DNA of 43,398 nucleotides from an uncultured Pelagibacteraceae bacterium (GTDB taxonomy: Bacteria > Pseudomonadota > Alphaproteobacteria > Pelagibacterales > Pelagibacteraceae), in contig CACJED010000005.1 of the NCBI GenBank assembly GCA_902592285.1, positions 1-43,398 on the forward strand, written 5' to 3'. The stretch's first letter is position 1, and each line of letters opens with the position of its first letter. The notes below the pieces were generated by a model, which saw nothing but the letters and a program-made list of their open reading frames with translations, had not been told where the DNA came from and did not search any database. Positions 35,227-43,398 of the stretch are shown here, piece after piece. The position numbers and the translations under genes are program-made.

Positions 35227-35722
35227 AACTTTAAATATGTTATTTGTCACAATGTTTGGTTTAGGAAAAATGCCAAAAATACCTGGAACTTCAGGATCAC
35301 TAGCTACAATAATTATACTTTATATTTTTTTCCATATAATAAATTTGTCTTCAAAATCAATATTAATAATTTTAATTCTGATTTTTATTTTTTCATTTTT
35401 AGCTGTTGCTATTTATATCAGACATAATGAAAACAAAGACCCAAAAGAGATAATTATCGATGAATTCATTGGTCAATCTATACCAATTTATCTTTATGAA
35501 ATTTCACATGGGACAGAAAAATCATCTGATGAAGCTATAATTTTTTACGGTCTTTGTTTTATATTATTTAGATTTTTTGATATCGCAAAACCATTTCCAG
35601 TCAGTTATTTTGATAAGAATTTCAAAAATAGTTTTGGAGTAATTATGGATGATGTCTGCGCTGGTTTTTATGTTGTTTTATCTCTTATTTGTTTTATGGT
35701 TTTAAGTAATTATTTTATCTGA
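35219..35722 (+). CDS. pgpA: Phosphatidylglycerophosphatase A
   Basis: Inner-membrane phosphatase that makes phosphatidylglycerol from its phosphate. At 167 residues it is normal. Family motifs are GLGKMPKIPGTSGSLATI at the N-terminus, PKEIIIDEFIGQ, FRFFDIAKPFPVSYFD and VIMDDVCAGFYVV, with the acidic residues that bind Mg. About four hydrophobic segments. It overlaps ispDF by 8 bases and shares one base with pncC. Confidence 0.94.
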   Translation: MIKTLNMLFVTMFGLGKMPKIPGTSGSLATIIILYIFFHIINLSSKSILIILILIFIFSFLAVAIYIRHNENKDPKEIIIDEFIGQSIPIYLYEISHGTEKSSDEAIIFYGLCFILFRFFDIAKPFPVSYFDKNFKNSFGVIMDDVCAGFYVVLSLICFMVLSNYFI

Positions 35723-36183
35723 TGAAATCATTAATAAGAATATTAATTAAAAAAAAACTTAAAATTTCATTTGCTGAGTCATGCACTGGAGGATTACTGG
35801 CTAGCACTATTACTTCAATTAGTGGTGCATCAAAAGTATTTAATTTAGGTCTTATTACTTATTCTAATCAAGCAAAAAATAAAGTTTTAAAAGTGAATAA
35901 AAATATTCTAAAAAAATATGGTGCCGTAAGCCATGAATGCTGTTCCGCAATGGTAAAAAATTTATCAAAAATATCTAAAGCTAGTATAAATGTATCAATA
36001 ACTGGTATAGCAGGACCAAAAGGAGGGACTAAACAAAAGCCAGTGGGTTTAGTTTATATTGGTGTTAAAAAAGGTAATAAAATTGAGATAACTAGGTGTT
36101 TATTTAAAAGTAAGAAAAGATCGTCTATTCAAAGAGCTACTGTTAAAAAAGCTTTAAGTTTAATTCTGAGAATTTCTAAATAA
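35722..36183 (+). CDS. pncC: CinA C-terminal-type protein, probable nicotinamide-nucleotide amidohydrolase PncC
   Basis: Single-domain CinA/PncC protein of 153 residues; family members deamidate nicotinamide mononucleotide in pyridine-nucleotide salvage. Motifs: KISFAESCTGGLLASTIT with the catalytic Ser/Cys region, GAVSHECCSAMV, ITGIAGPKGGTKQKPVGLVYIG near residue 100. It lacks the larger N-terminal domain of full CinA. Order ispDF-pgpA-pncC on one strand is common in alphaproteobacteria. The last 24 bases overlap the end of the convergent coq10-like gene. Confidence 0.92.
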   Translation: MKSLIRILIKKKLKISFAESCTGGLLASTITSISGASKVFNLGLITYSNQAKNKVLKVNKNILKKYGAVSHECCSAMVKNLSKISKASINVSITGIAGPKGGTKQKPVGLVYIGVKKGNKIEITRCLFKSKKRSSIQRATVKKALSLILRISK

Positions 36184-36617
36184 TTCCTCAGCTCTTTTTT
36201 GAAAAGCATCAGCAATTTTCTCTAATCCGAACTGAAAAGAAACAACCATTAAAGAATTTAAAAATTTATTTTTTATTTCAAAATCAATATCAAAAGTAAC
36301 TTCTGTCATTCCATTCTTTTTATCAGAAAATATCCAATTGTTTGAAAGATGATTTAAAGGTCCATCTATATTCTTTACAAATATAGAGTCTTTCTTTTGA
36401 TTAAAAACTACATCACTTTTGTAGGTATCTTTAAATGGTCCTTTACCAATTGTTAAATCTGCAATTATTTTTTTTAAATCACCTTCATCTTTATTTTCAT
36501 AAATTTTTGCATCAAAACAAAAAGGAACAAATTCAGGATATTTTTCTATGTCTAAAACTAAATCAATTAAATCTTTTTTTTACACTCAATTAATCGCTTA
36601 ACTGAAGCTTTTGGCAT
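36160..36617 (-). pseudogene. Frameshifted Coq10/RatA-family (START-like) ubiquinone-binding protein
   Basis: The minus strand starts with an ATG that shares one base with the lipA stop (TAATG) and reads [16 protein letters not shown] then TAA. With one extra base in the A8 run (36574-36581) the frame stays open to 36160 and gives 152 residues, continuing DLIDLVLDIEKYPEFVPFC, KGPFKDTYKSD and FQFGLEKIADAFQKRAEELF, clear Coq10/RatA features. These proteins bind ubiquinone or related lipids; 'toxin RatA' is an annotation carried from E. coli. No other stop occurs in the 135 codons after the run, so the break is recent, an assembly error, or bypassed by slippage. The lipA-coq10 order is usual in alphaproteobacteria. 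Confidence 0.85.
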
Positions 36618-37549
36618 TAATAAAAGTTATTTCTATTTTGTTGGAGTTTGGCAAAATCTTCATCTGCATGATATGAGGATCTTGTTAAAGGAGATGATGA
36701 AACTAATAAAAATCCTTTTGCTTTTGCAATTGTTCCGAGTTCATTGAATTCTTGTGGAGTATAATATCTTTCTAAAGGGAAATGTTTAACAGATGGCTGG
36801 AGATACTGACCTATAGTTAAAAAATCGACATCAGCAGCTACAAGATCATCCATTACTTGAAGTATTTCATCTTTACTTTCACCTAAACCAACCATTATTC
36901 CAGATTTAGTGAAAACTTTTTTGTTAATTTTTTTTGCATTCTTTAAAAGTTCTAATGAAGCAAAGTATCTAGACCCCGGTCTTACTTTTAAGTATAAACT
37001 TGGCACTGTTTCAATGTTATGATTGAAAACATCAGGGTTCGCCTCTAAAACTTTTTTATAAGCATCACCTTTCCTTAAAAAATCTGGAGTTAAAACTTCA
37101 ATAGTAGTATTTTCATTTATTTTTCTAATTTGATTAATTACTAATGAAAAGTGATTTGATCCTCCATCTTCTAAATCGTCTCTATCTACTGAAGTAATTA
37201 CTACATGTTTTAAATTTAATTTTTTAACTGCTTGTGCAATCTTAAGGGGTTCAAATTCATCAAGCTTGCTAGGTTTGCCTGTCTTAACATCACAGAAAGC
37301 ACATGCTCTTGTACAAGTATCTCCCATTATCATAAATGTTGCATGTCTTTTACTCCAGCATTCTGTGATATTGGGACAATTTGCTTCCTGACAAACTGTT
37401 ACAAGATTATTTTTATTTACAATAGTTTTTGTTAAAAAAAATTCTTTACTATTCGAAAGCTTAGATCTTATCCAATCTGGTTTTTTTTTAATTGGATTGA
37501 TTGGATTTTTAACCTTTTCTGGATGTCGTGGTCTAATTTTTTGTGCCAT
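36617..37549 (-). CDS. lipA: Lipoyl synthase
   Basis: Radical-SAM enzyme that inserts two sulfurs into protein-bound octanoate to make lipoate. 310 residues. The auxiliary cluster cysteines are in [13 protein letters not shown], and the radical-SAM motif is [15 protein letters not shown]. Later motifs, [20 protein letters not shown]-type [10 protein letters not shown] and GLGESKDEI, are standard; RSSYHADE at the end carries the conserved Arg-Ser-Ser that binds the auxiliary cluster. It overlaps ftsB by 17 bases and its stop overlaps the coq10-like start. Confidence 0.97.
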   Translation of the reverse strand: MAQKIRPRHPEKVKNPINPIKKKPDWIRSKLSNSKEFFLTKTIVNKNNLVTVCQEANCPNITECWSKRHATFMIMGDTCTRACAFCDVKTGKPSKLDEFEPLKIAQAVKKLNLKHVVITSVDRDDLEDGGSNHFSLVINQIRKINENTTIEVLTPDFLRKGDAYKKVLEANPDVFNHNIETVPSLYLKVRPGSRYFASLELLKNAKKINKKVFTKSGIMVGLGESKDEILQVMDDLVAADVDFLTIGQYLQPSVKHFPLERYYTPQEFNELGTIAKAKGFLLVSSSPLTRSSYHADEDFAKLQQNRNNFY

Positions 37550-37841
37550 TATTTTGAATTATATAAATTTTTTCACTTTTTTTTCCAAATAGAAATCTCT
37601 CTCTAATTAATGTTTCTACATAATCAAGGTCAAGATTGTCACTTAGTAAAGAATTTTTAAAATCTAGTTCATCAATTTTGCCTAATAAATTAGCTTCCTT
37701 AGCTTTAAGCTCCCACAAAATTTCTTTTTTTTCTAAGTATGAAACTAACCCTCTTTCACCAGACATTAAATTAAAAAAAAAATACAAAATTAAAAAAGTA
37801 GAAACTAATAAAAAATAGTTTTTTTTTAATTCTTTCAGCAT
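37533..37841 (-). CDS. ftsB: FtsB/DivIC-type septum formation initiator
   Basis: Small divisome protein, 102 residues. One N-terminal membrane helix (about 9-27) with only a short cytoplasmic tail, followed by [12 protein letters not shown] and a coiled coil to about residue 78, then the conserved [25 protein letters not shown]. In the divisome FtsB joins FtsL and FtsQ. The start shares one base with the eno stop (TAATG). The eno-ftsB pair is widely conserved; pyruvate dehydrogenase genes that often follow it in alphaproteobacteria are absent here. Confidence 0.88.
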   Translation of the reverse strand: MLKELKKNYFLLVSTFLILYFFFNLMSGERGLVSYLEKKEILWELKAKEANLLGKIDELDFKNSLLSDNLDLDYVETLIRERFLFGKKSEKIYIIQNNGTKN

Positions 37842-39097
37842 TAATGAATTTTATTCATTATTGCTTTTTTTCCAAGATCTTCTTCGATACGAATTAGTTG
37901 ATTATATTTGGATACTCTCTCTGATCTTGCTAAAGAACCAGCTTTAATCTGATTTGAATTGGTGCCTACAGCTAAATCAGCAATAAATGTGTCTTCACTA
38001 TCCCCTGATCTATGAGAAATAATTGTCTTAAACCCTATTGTTTGAGCAAATCGAATTACATCAATAGTTTCTGAAACTGTTCCTATTTGATTTAACTTAA
38101 TCAGGATAGCATTAGAGGATATGTTTAAAAATCCTTTTTTTAGTCTTTCTAAATTTGTTACGTATAAATCATCACCTACAATTTGTACTTTTTTTATCGA
38201 TCTCATTAGCTTATTCCATGCTAACCAGTCATTTTCAGCGAAAGGATCTTCAATTGATTTTATCTTATATTTTTTAATAATCTTTTTATATTCTAAAATT
38301 GATTTGTCTACTGAGGAAAACTTCTTAGAATGAATTGAGTATTTATTTTTCTTAAATAGTTCATTTGCTGCCACATCTAAACATATTGAAACATCCTTTC
38401 CATTTACAAACCCTGATTTTTTAATTGCTTTTACAATCAAATCTAATGCCTGATTATTGCTATTAATCATTGGTGCAAATCCTCCTTCATCACCAACAGA
38501 AGTTGAAAGTCTTTTATTTTTTAATAATCGACTTAAATTTTTTATAACAACAAAACAAATTCTCATTGCATCTGAAAAATTTTTAGCTTTATCAGGTCTA
38601 ATCATGAATTCCTGAATTCTTAAACCGTTATTAGCATGAGCGCCTCCATTAATGATATTCATTAAAGGGTAAGGTATTTTAAAATTTTTTTTGACCAAAA
38701 AACTTTTGTATAAAGGTATTTTTCTTAACCTAGCAGACAATTTTTTTACTGCCATCGAGACAGCTAAAATAGCATTAGCTCCTAATTTAGATTTATGTTT
38801 TGTACCATCTAAATTAATCATAAGTGTGTCTATTCTTTCTTGATTATGAACACTATAACCTTTTAATCTTTTTGAAATTTTGGAATTAACTAAATTTACA
38901 GCGTTTAAAACACTTTTTCCAAGATACTTTTTATTATTCTTATCTCTTTTTTCATAAGCTTCATAAGTTCCTGTTGAAGCTCCAGAAGGACAAATTGCAG
39001 AAGCACTTAAAGATGATGTATAAACCTCAGCTTCAACTGTCGGATTTCCTCTGCTATCAAAAACTTGACGTGCTTTAACTTTGATTATTTTACTCAC
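37841..39097 (-). CDS. eno: Enolase
   Basis: Glycolytic/gluconeogenic enzyme interconverting 2-phosphoglycerate and phosphoenolpyruvate. 418 residues, slightly short of the usual 425-430. Motifs: [65 protein letters not shown], the family signature [14 protein letters not shown], and [18 protein letters not shown]. It overlaps kdsA by 4 bases and ftsB by one. Confidence 0.97.
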   Translation of the reverse strand: MSKIIKVKARQVFDSRGNPTVEAEVYTSSLSASAICPSGASTGTYEAYEKRDKNNKKYLGKSVLNAVNLVNSKISKRLKGYSVHNQERIDTLMINLDGTKHKSKLGANAILAVSMAVKKLSARLRKIPLYKSFLVKKNFKIPYPLMNIINGGAHANNGLRIQEFMIRPDKAKNFSDAMRICFVVIKNLSRLLKNKRLSTSVGDEGGFAPMINSNNQALDLIVKAIKKSGFVNGKDVSICLDVAANELFKKNKYSIHSKKFSSVDKSILEYKKIIKKYKIKSIEDPFAENDWLAWNKLMRSIKKVQIVGDDLYVTNLERLKKGFLNISSNAILIKLNQIGTVSETIDVIRFAQTIGFKTIISHRSGDSEDTFIADLAVGTNSNQIKAGSLARSERVSKYNQLIRIEEDLGKKAIMNKIH

Positions 39098-39921
39098 TTA
39101 TTTTTTATAAGGTTATCTATTTCACTTAGTTGTTTTAATAAATTCTCTAACTTATTTAATGGAACCATATTCGGACCATCAGAGGGAGCATTATCAGGGT
39201 CTTGATGAGTTTCAATAAATACTCCAGCAACACCTACAGCTACAGCTGCCCTAGATAAATATTCTACAAATTCTCTTTGACCACCCGAAGAGTCACCTTG
39301 ACCTCCAGGTTGTTGTACTGAATGAGTAGCATCAAAAATAACTGGGTAACCATTCTTTGCCATGATTGGTAAAGACCTCATATCAGATACCAAAGTATTA
39401 TATCCAAAACTTGCTCCTCTTTCAGTCACTAAAATATTTTTGTTTCCAGAGTCAGAAATTTTTTTAGTAACATTAACCATATCCCATGGTGCTAAAAACT
39501 GTCCTTTTTTAACATTAATAACTTTATTTGTTTTCGCAGCAGCTATTAAAAGGTCTGTTTGTCTACACAAGAACGCAGGTATTTGTAAAATATCAACATG
39601 ATCAGCTACTACAGCACATTGTTCTTCATTATGAATATCGGTTAGAATTGGAATATTTAATTCTTTTTTTATTTTATCAAAAACTGGCAATGAAGCTTCA
39701 AGTCCAGCACCTCTCTTTCCTTTCAAACTTGTTCTATTCGCTTTATCAAAAGAAGTTTTATATATAAAACCAAGACCAAATTTCTTTGTAATTTCATGGA
39801 TTTTACCAGCCATATCTAATGCATGTTGAGCTGTTTCAAGCTGGCAAGGACCTGCAATAATACAAATTTTATTATCGTTTGAAATTTCTATATTTCCGCA
39901 ATTTACTTTGATGCTACTCAT
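39094..39921 (-). CDS. kdsA: 3-deoxy-8-phosphooctulonate synthase (Kdo-8-P synthase)
   Basis: Condenses arabinose-5-phosphate with phosphoenolpyruvate in Kdo synthesis for lipopolysaccharide. 275 residues. Motifs: [77 protein letters not shown] and [20 protein letters not shown]. It overlaps both pyrG and eno by 4 bases. Its enzyme uses phosphoenolpyruvate, the product of the adjacent enolase gene. Confidence 0.97.
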   Translation of the reverse strand: MSSIKVNCGNIEISNDNKICIIAGPCQLETAQHALDMAGKIHEITKKFGLGFIYKTSFDKANRTSLKGKRGAGLEASLPVFDKIKKELNIPILTDIHNEEQCAVVADHVDILQIPAFLCRQTDLLIAAAKTNKVINVKKGQFLAPWDMVNVTKKISDSGNKNILVTERGASFGYNTLVSDMRSLPIMAKNGYPVIFDATHSVQQPGGQGDSSGGQREFVEYLSRAAVAVGVAGVFIETHQDPDNAPSDGPNMVPLNKLENLLKQLSEIDNLIKNK

Positions 39922-41534
39922 TTATGATTTTTTGCTGCTTTGATAAAAGAAGAGAATAAAGGATGAGGCGACAAAGGTCTAGATTTAAATTCTGGATGGA
40001 ACTGAACACCTATAAACCAAGGATGATTATTTAATTCTATAATCTCTGTTAGCTTATTATCTGGAGACAATCCTGAAAAAATCATACCTTTTTTTTCAAA
40101 TTCTTCTTTAAAAGCTATATTCACCTCATATCTGTGTCTATGTCTTTCTTTGATTAATTTGGATTTATATATTTTTCTGATTAGTGAATTTTCTTTAAGT
40201 TTTGCGTCATAAGATCCTAATCTCATTGTTCCTCCAAGATCTTTATCTGTGCCTCTAATTTTTTTACCGTCTTTTGTCCATTCATTAATTAATCCAATAA
40301 TAGATAAACCTTTTTTATCAAATTCACTCGAGGTTGCATTTTTAAGATTTAACATATTTCTGGCAAATTCAATAATTGCCATTTGCATTCCATAACATAT
40401 ACCTAAAAAGGGAATTTTATTTAATCGGGCATATTTAATTGACTCAATTTTACCATCTGTTCCTCTTTTACCAAAACCACCAGGTATTAAAATTCCTGAT
40501 ACATTTTTAAGTTTTTTCTTAATTTCATAAGGTTCTAATTTTTCAGAGTCTATCCTAATTAAATTAACTTTTATTTTATTCTCAATGCCACCATGTGTTA
40601 AGGCTTCATCTAAAGATTTATAAGCATCTTTTAATTCTACATATTTACCAATTATAGCTATATTAACTTGTTTTTTATTTTGTAATATTATTTTAGTAAT
40701 TTTTTTCCATGGTTTTAAATTTACGGATTTTTTTGATTTTAATTTGAAATAATTTAAGACTTGAATATCTAACTTTTCATTGAAAAAACTCATCGGTGCT
40801 TCATAAATCGTTTTTACATCAACTGTTTCGATTACATTTTTTATATCAACATTGCAAAACAACGAAATTTTCTTCCTGTGCTCTAAAGGTATAGATCTTT
40901 CTGATCTACAAATTATTATATCGGGCTGTATACCAATGCTTCTTAATTCTTTAACTGAGTGTTGAGTTGGTTTTGTTTTTATTTCATCTGAGGCCTTTAA
41001 ATATGGCACTAATGTTAAATGAATAAACAATGCATTTTTTTTTCCTACATCATTAGCAAATTGTCTAATTGCTTCTACAAACGGTAAGCTTTCAATATCT
41101 CCTACTATGCCACCAATTTCACAAATGATAAAATCTTCTTTAGATGAATCGTCTTTTATAAATTGTTTAATACGATCAGTTATATGAGGAATAACTTGAA
41201 CAGTTTTGCCTAAATACTCTCCTTTTCTCTCTTTTTTAAGAACATCATTATAAATTTTTCCTGTTGTAATATTATCAGATTTTTTTGCTGATACGCCTGA
41301 AAATCTTTCATAATGCCCAAGATCTAAATCTGTTTCTGCACCATCATCTGTTACATAAACTTCACCATGTTGAAATGGACTCATGGTTCCTGGATCTACG
41401 TTTAAATATGGATCTAATTTTCTTAATCGAACTTTATAACCCCTAGATTGCAACAAATAAGCTAATGATGCAGATGAGAGACCTTTTCCTAATGAAGAAA
41501 CCACGCCGCCAGTGACAAATATATATCGCGCCAT
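39918..41534 (-). CDS. pyrG: CTP synthase
   Basis: Makes CTP from UTP, ATP and glutamine. 538 residues. The synthetase domain starts [22 protein letters not shown], with [39 protein letters not shown] split over the next lines of sequence; the glutaminase domain (about 285-538) has the oxyanion GGFGKRG, the nucleophile in [10 protein letters not shown] and the His-Glu pair in [11 protein letters not shown]. It is 44 bases after secG and overlaps kdsA by 4 bases. Confidence 0.97.
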   Translation of the reverse strand: MARYIFVTGGVVSSLGKGLSSASLAYLLQSRGYKVRLRKLDPYLNVDPGTMSPFQHGEVYVTDDGAETDLDLGHYERFSGVSAKKSDNITTGKIYNDVLKKERKGEYLGKTVQVIPHITDRIKQFIKDDSSKEDFIICEIGGIVGDIESLPFVEAIRQFANDVGKKNALFIHLTLVPYLKASDEIKTKPTQHSVKELRSIGIQPDIIICRSERSIPLEHRKKISLFCNVDIKNVIETVDVKTIYEAPMSFFNEKLDIQVLNYFKLKSKKSVNLKPWKKITKIILQNKKQVNIAIIGKYVELKDAYKSLDEALTHGGIENKIKVNLIRIDSEKLEPYEIKKKLKNVSGILIPGGFGKRGTDGKIESIKYARLNKIPFLGICYGMQMAIIEFARNMLNLKNATSSEFDKKGLSIIGLINEWTKDGKKIRGTDKDLGGTMRLGSYDAKLKENSLIRKIYKSKLIKERHRHRYEVNIAFKEEFEKKGMIFSGLSPDNKLTEIIELNNHPWFIGVQFHPEFKSRPLSPHPLFSSFIKAAKNHK

Positions 41535-41578
41535 GGAAGTATCTTATAGCGAATAAAAAATGAATTGAAAAGTATTAA

Positions 41579-41878
41579 TTAATTATTATCTGGAATTTCT
41601 GGAGTATCTTCAATTTTTTCCTCTACAGTATCCAAAACTGAGTTAGTGGGAGTAAGCTCACCTCTAGATACAATGGTCAATGCGAGACTGCAAATTATGA
41701 ATAATGTTGCTATTACAGCAGTCGCTTTTGTCATAAAATTTCCAGCAGTTTTTGAAAACATCAAATTTTCTTGAGATACACCAATACCTAATGCTCCTCC
41801 CTCAGATTTTTGCATTAAAACCAATAGAACAAGTACAATGGCAAAAACTATGTTCAATACTAATAAAATATTTTCCAT
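41579..41878 (-). CDS. secG: Preprotein translocase subunit SecG
   Basis: Small membrane subunit of SecYEG, 99 residues. Two membrane helices (about 2-20 and 50-70) flank the conserved loop VLLVLMQKSEGGALGIGVSQE, the SecG signature. A polar, acidic C-terminal tail of about 28 residues follows. It lies between tpiA (5 bases upstream) and pyrG, the usual alphaproteobacterial order. Confidence 0.93.
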   Translation of the reverse strand: MENILLVLNIVFAIVLVLLVLMQKSEGGALGIGVSQENLMFSKTAGNFMTKATAVIATLFIICSLALTIVSRGELTPTNSVLDTVEEKIEDTPEIPDNN

Positions 41879-41883
41879 GCGGA

Positions 41884-42618
41884 CTAATTAAAGGTTTTTT
41901 TTATTATATCAATGAAATTATTTGAATTCTGAGAAGCACCACCAATTAAAAAACCATCTACATTGTTAATTTTTTTTAAAACATTAATATTTTTTGTGTT
42001 CACCGATCCTCCATATAAAACTTTTGCACCTTTAACTTTATTTTTAATAAATTTAACAATTTCTAAAATTTCTATTTCCTTAGGAATTAATCCACTTCCA
42101 ATCGCCCATACCGGTTCATAAGCTATAATTAATTTATCTTTATTTCTAATCTTTTTTAATCCACTAATAATTTGACGAGATAATACTTTTTTAGTCATCT
42201 TTTTTCTTTTTTGAGACAAAGATTCACCAATGCAAAAAATTATATTTAAGCCAGATTTAATAGAACTTCTGATTTTTTTATTTATAGTAATATCATTTTC
42301 ACCTAATTGTCGATTTTCAGAATGTCCGAGAATAACGTATTTAGCACCAACTGATTTTAACATACTAGAGTTAATTTGACCTGTATTAGCTCCATAATTT
42401 TCACTTTCATGACAATTTTGAGCACCTATTTGAATTGAAGTTGATTTAACTTTATCCTTAAGTGGGTCAATCAAAGTAGCTGGAGGACAATAAATTAATC
42501 TAAATTTTCTTTGCTTATTTTTTTTTACAAAAGAAATAACTTTATTTAATGAATTTAAAGTTCTTAAATTTCCGAACATTTTCCAATTTGCTACAAAATA
42601 TATATATTTATTTGTCAT
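41884..42618 (-). CDS. tpiA: Triose-phosphate isomerase
   Basis: Interconverts dihydroxyacetone phosphate and glyceraldehyde-3-phosphate. 244 residues in a TIM barrel. Active-site motifs: VANWKMFGN (Asn, Lys), ILGHSENR (His), and the catalytic Glu with loop 6 in IAYEPVWAIGSG, then VLYGGSVNTKN and FLIGGAS. It is first in the tpiA-secG-pyrG-kdsA-eno-ftsB-lipA run and divergent from the PpiD-like gene across 57 bases, in which their promoters must lie. Confidence 0.97.
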   Translation of the reverse strand: MTNKYIYFVANWKMFGNLRTLNSLNKVISFVKKNKQRKFRLIYCPPATLIDPLKDKVKSTSIQIGAQNCHESENYGANTGQINSSMLKSVGAKYVILGHSENRQLGENDITINKKIRSSIKSGLNIIFCIGESLSQKRKKMTKKVLSRQIISGLKKIRNKDKLIIAYEPVWAIGSGLIPKEIEILEIVKFIKNKVKGAKVLYGGSVNTKNINVLKKINNVDGFLIGGASQNSNNFIDIIKKTFN

Positions 42619-42675
42619 AATTACTTTTTTAATCTATAGATTTGGTTTTACAGATCAATACAAAATAAAGTTTAT

Positions 42676-43398
42676 ATGAGTCTTAGAAAATATCTAAATA
42701 AAAACAAAATTGGTGGATTAATACTAATAATAGTAATTATAATTGCTTTTGGTTTTGGTGGTTTTGGTGGAGGATTTTTATCTAATAATCAAAATAATAT
42801 TGTTAAAATAAACAAAATTAATATTACCACTCAAGATTTAATAAATTATATAAATCAAAGTGGAATTTCAGAAAAAGCAATTCAAGACAATTTAGATAAT
42901 AATATCATTGAAGAACTTTTATCAGGTTTAGTTTCAACCACTTTATTAAACTTAGAAGTTGAAGATTTTTATATAAAGATTTCTGAAAATTCTTTATCAG
43001 AAAAAATTAAATCAAATAAAAACTTTATGGATGAAAATGGTACCTTTCAAAGATTAAAATATGAAAAATTTTTATTAGAAAATAACATTTCAGCTCCTTT
43101 ATTTGAAAAAAGACTTGAAGATAGAGAGTTACAAAAAAAATTATTTGATTTTATTGGTGCTGGTACAGTATCGCCGCAATTTTTAGTTAAAAAACTTTTT
43201 GAAACTGAAAAAAAAAAATTAAACATCGATTTCATCAATTTAGATAGTTTTTATAAAGAAAAGAAAGATATTACAGAACAAGAAATGATTAATTTTATAA
43301 ATGAAAATAGTGATCAATTAAAGGTTGATCACATGGATTTCAAATATGCTTTAATAAATCCCAAAATTATAATTGGTATTAATGATTTTAATCAAGAA
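42676..43398 (+). CDS. PpiD/SurA-type periplasmic chaperone (N-terminal part, runs off the window)
   Basis: 241 codons of an open frame continuing past the right edge. It begins MSLRKYLNKNKIGGLILIIV: a short basic cytoplasmic tail and one membrane helix with a Gly/Phe-rich end, as in PpiD. Then come VKINKINITTQDLINYI and the SurA-N-like helical region (about 45-160) with FLLENNISAPLFEKRLEDRELQKKL. The parvulin domain would be beyond the window. Position next to tpiA is the known alphaproteobacterial one. PpiD helps secreted proteins leave SecYEG, and secG is two genes away. Confidence 0.85.
   Translation, partial: MSLRKYLNKNKIGGLILIIVIIIAFGFGGFGGGFLSNNQNNIVKINKINITTQDLINYINQSGISEKAIQDNLDNNIIEELLSGLVSTTLLNLEVEDFYIKISENSLSEKIKSNKNFMDENGTFQRLKYEKFLLENNISAPLFEKRLEDRELQKKLFDFIGAGTVSPQFLVKKLFETEKKKLNIDFINLDSFYKEKKDITEQEMINFINENSDQLKVDHMDFKYALINPKIIIGINDFNQE

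Noticed and set aside
36160..36617. Toxin-antitoxin system suggested by the RatA name
   Set aside because: The family is best understood as Coq10-like lipid-binding proteins; no antitoxin partner is present and the lipA linkage is housekeeping.
43047..43238. Minus-strand 63-codon frame inside the PpiD-like gene
   Set aside because: The plus-strand frame is continuous, has a start, membrane anchor and family features; the minus frame has none.
1..43398. CRISPR array, phage, insertion sequence, biosynthetic or defence cluster
   Set aside because: I looked for spaced repeats, transposases, nucleases and modification genes and found none; nearly every base belongs to recognised housekeeping or transport genes.

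Overview
The window is chromosomal DNA from a streamlined, very AT-rich marine alphaproteobacterium, almost certainly SAR11 (Candidatus Pelagibacter or a close relative). The reasons are the base composition, spacers of a few bases, many 1-4 bp stop/start overlaps, and classic alphaproteobacterial gene orders (erpA/dgt-argS-SPOR, tpiA-secG-pyrG-kdsA-eno-ftsB, lipA-coq10, ntrY-ntrX-trkA-trkH, aapJQMP, fused ispDF). I see no phage, insertion sequence, integrase, CRISPR array or defence locus. No stretch over 300 bases lacks a gene; the only apparent one (36184-36616) holds a frameshifted coq10/ratA-family gene.

Layout. 1-2908 (minus): dgt, argS and the first codons of a probable SPOR-domain protein. 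2959-4052 (plus): erpA and xthA. 4044-5042 (minus): a malate/lactate-type dehydrogenase. 5085-8181: a zinc module with znuA divergent from znuC-znuB-zur, and two Zur-box-like palindromes between them. 8195-8772: two small membrane proteins. 8769-15977 (minus): the phosphate regulon phoR, pstS, pstC, pstA, pstB, phoU, phoB, with Pho-box-like promoters before phoR and pstS and a terminator hairpin after pstS. 16038-22572 (minus): licD-like, valS, ilvD, a frame-split manC and dgkA. 22674-22873: tRNA-Cys and tRNA-Asn. 22881-23252: an XRE regulator. 23415-27865 (minus): the amino-acid ABC transporter aapJ-Q-M-P with a hairpin after aapJ. 28033-28109: tRNA-Arg. 28140-34076 (minus): ntrY-ntrX-trkA-trkH. 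34120-36183 (plus): ispDF, pgpA, pncC. 36160-42618 (minus): tpiA, secG, pyrG, kdsA, eno, ftsB, lipA, coq10-like. 42676 to the end (plus): N-terminal part of a PpiD/SurA-type chaperone.

How it works together: three high-affinity uptake systems (zinc, phosphate, amino acids) sit beside their regulators (Zur, PhoR/PhoB/PhoU; NtrYX is nearby), typical of an oligotroph. The rest is housekeeping: tRNA charging, dNTP control, Fe-S and lipoate assembly, isoprenoid and phospholipid synthesis, Kdo, glycolysis, CTP, secretion, cell division and K+ uptake.

Most unusual signals: (1) two genes (manC and coq10-like) are each broken by one missing base in a long homopolymer, and each break coincides with a canonical -1 slippery heptamer; (2) the phoR and pstS upstream regions share an 18-bp direct repeat with identical 10-bp spacing to a -10 element; (3) tandem Zur palindromes. 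No clearly new multi-gene system is visible.
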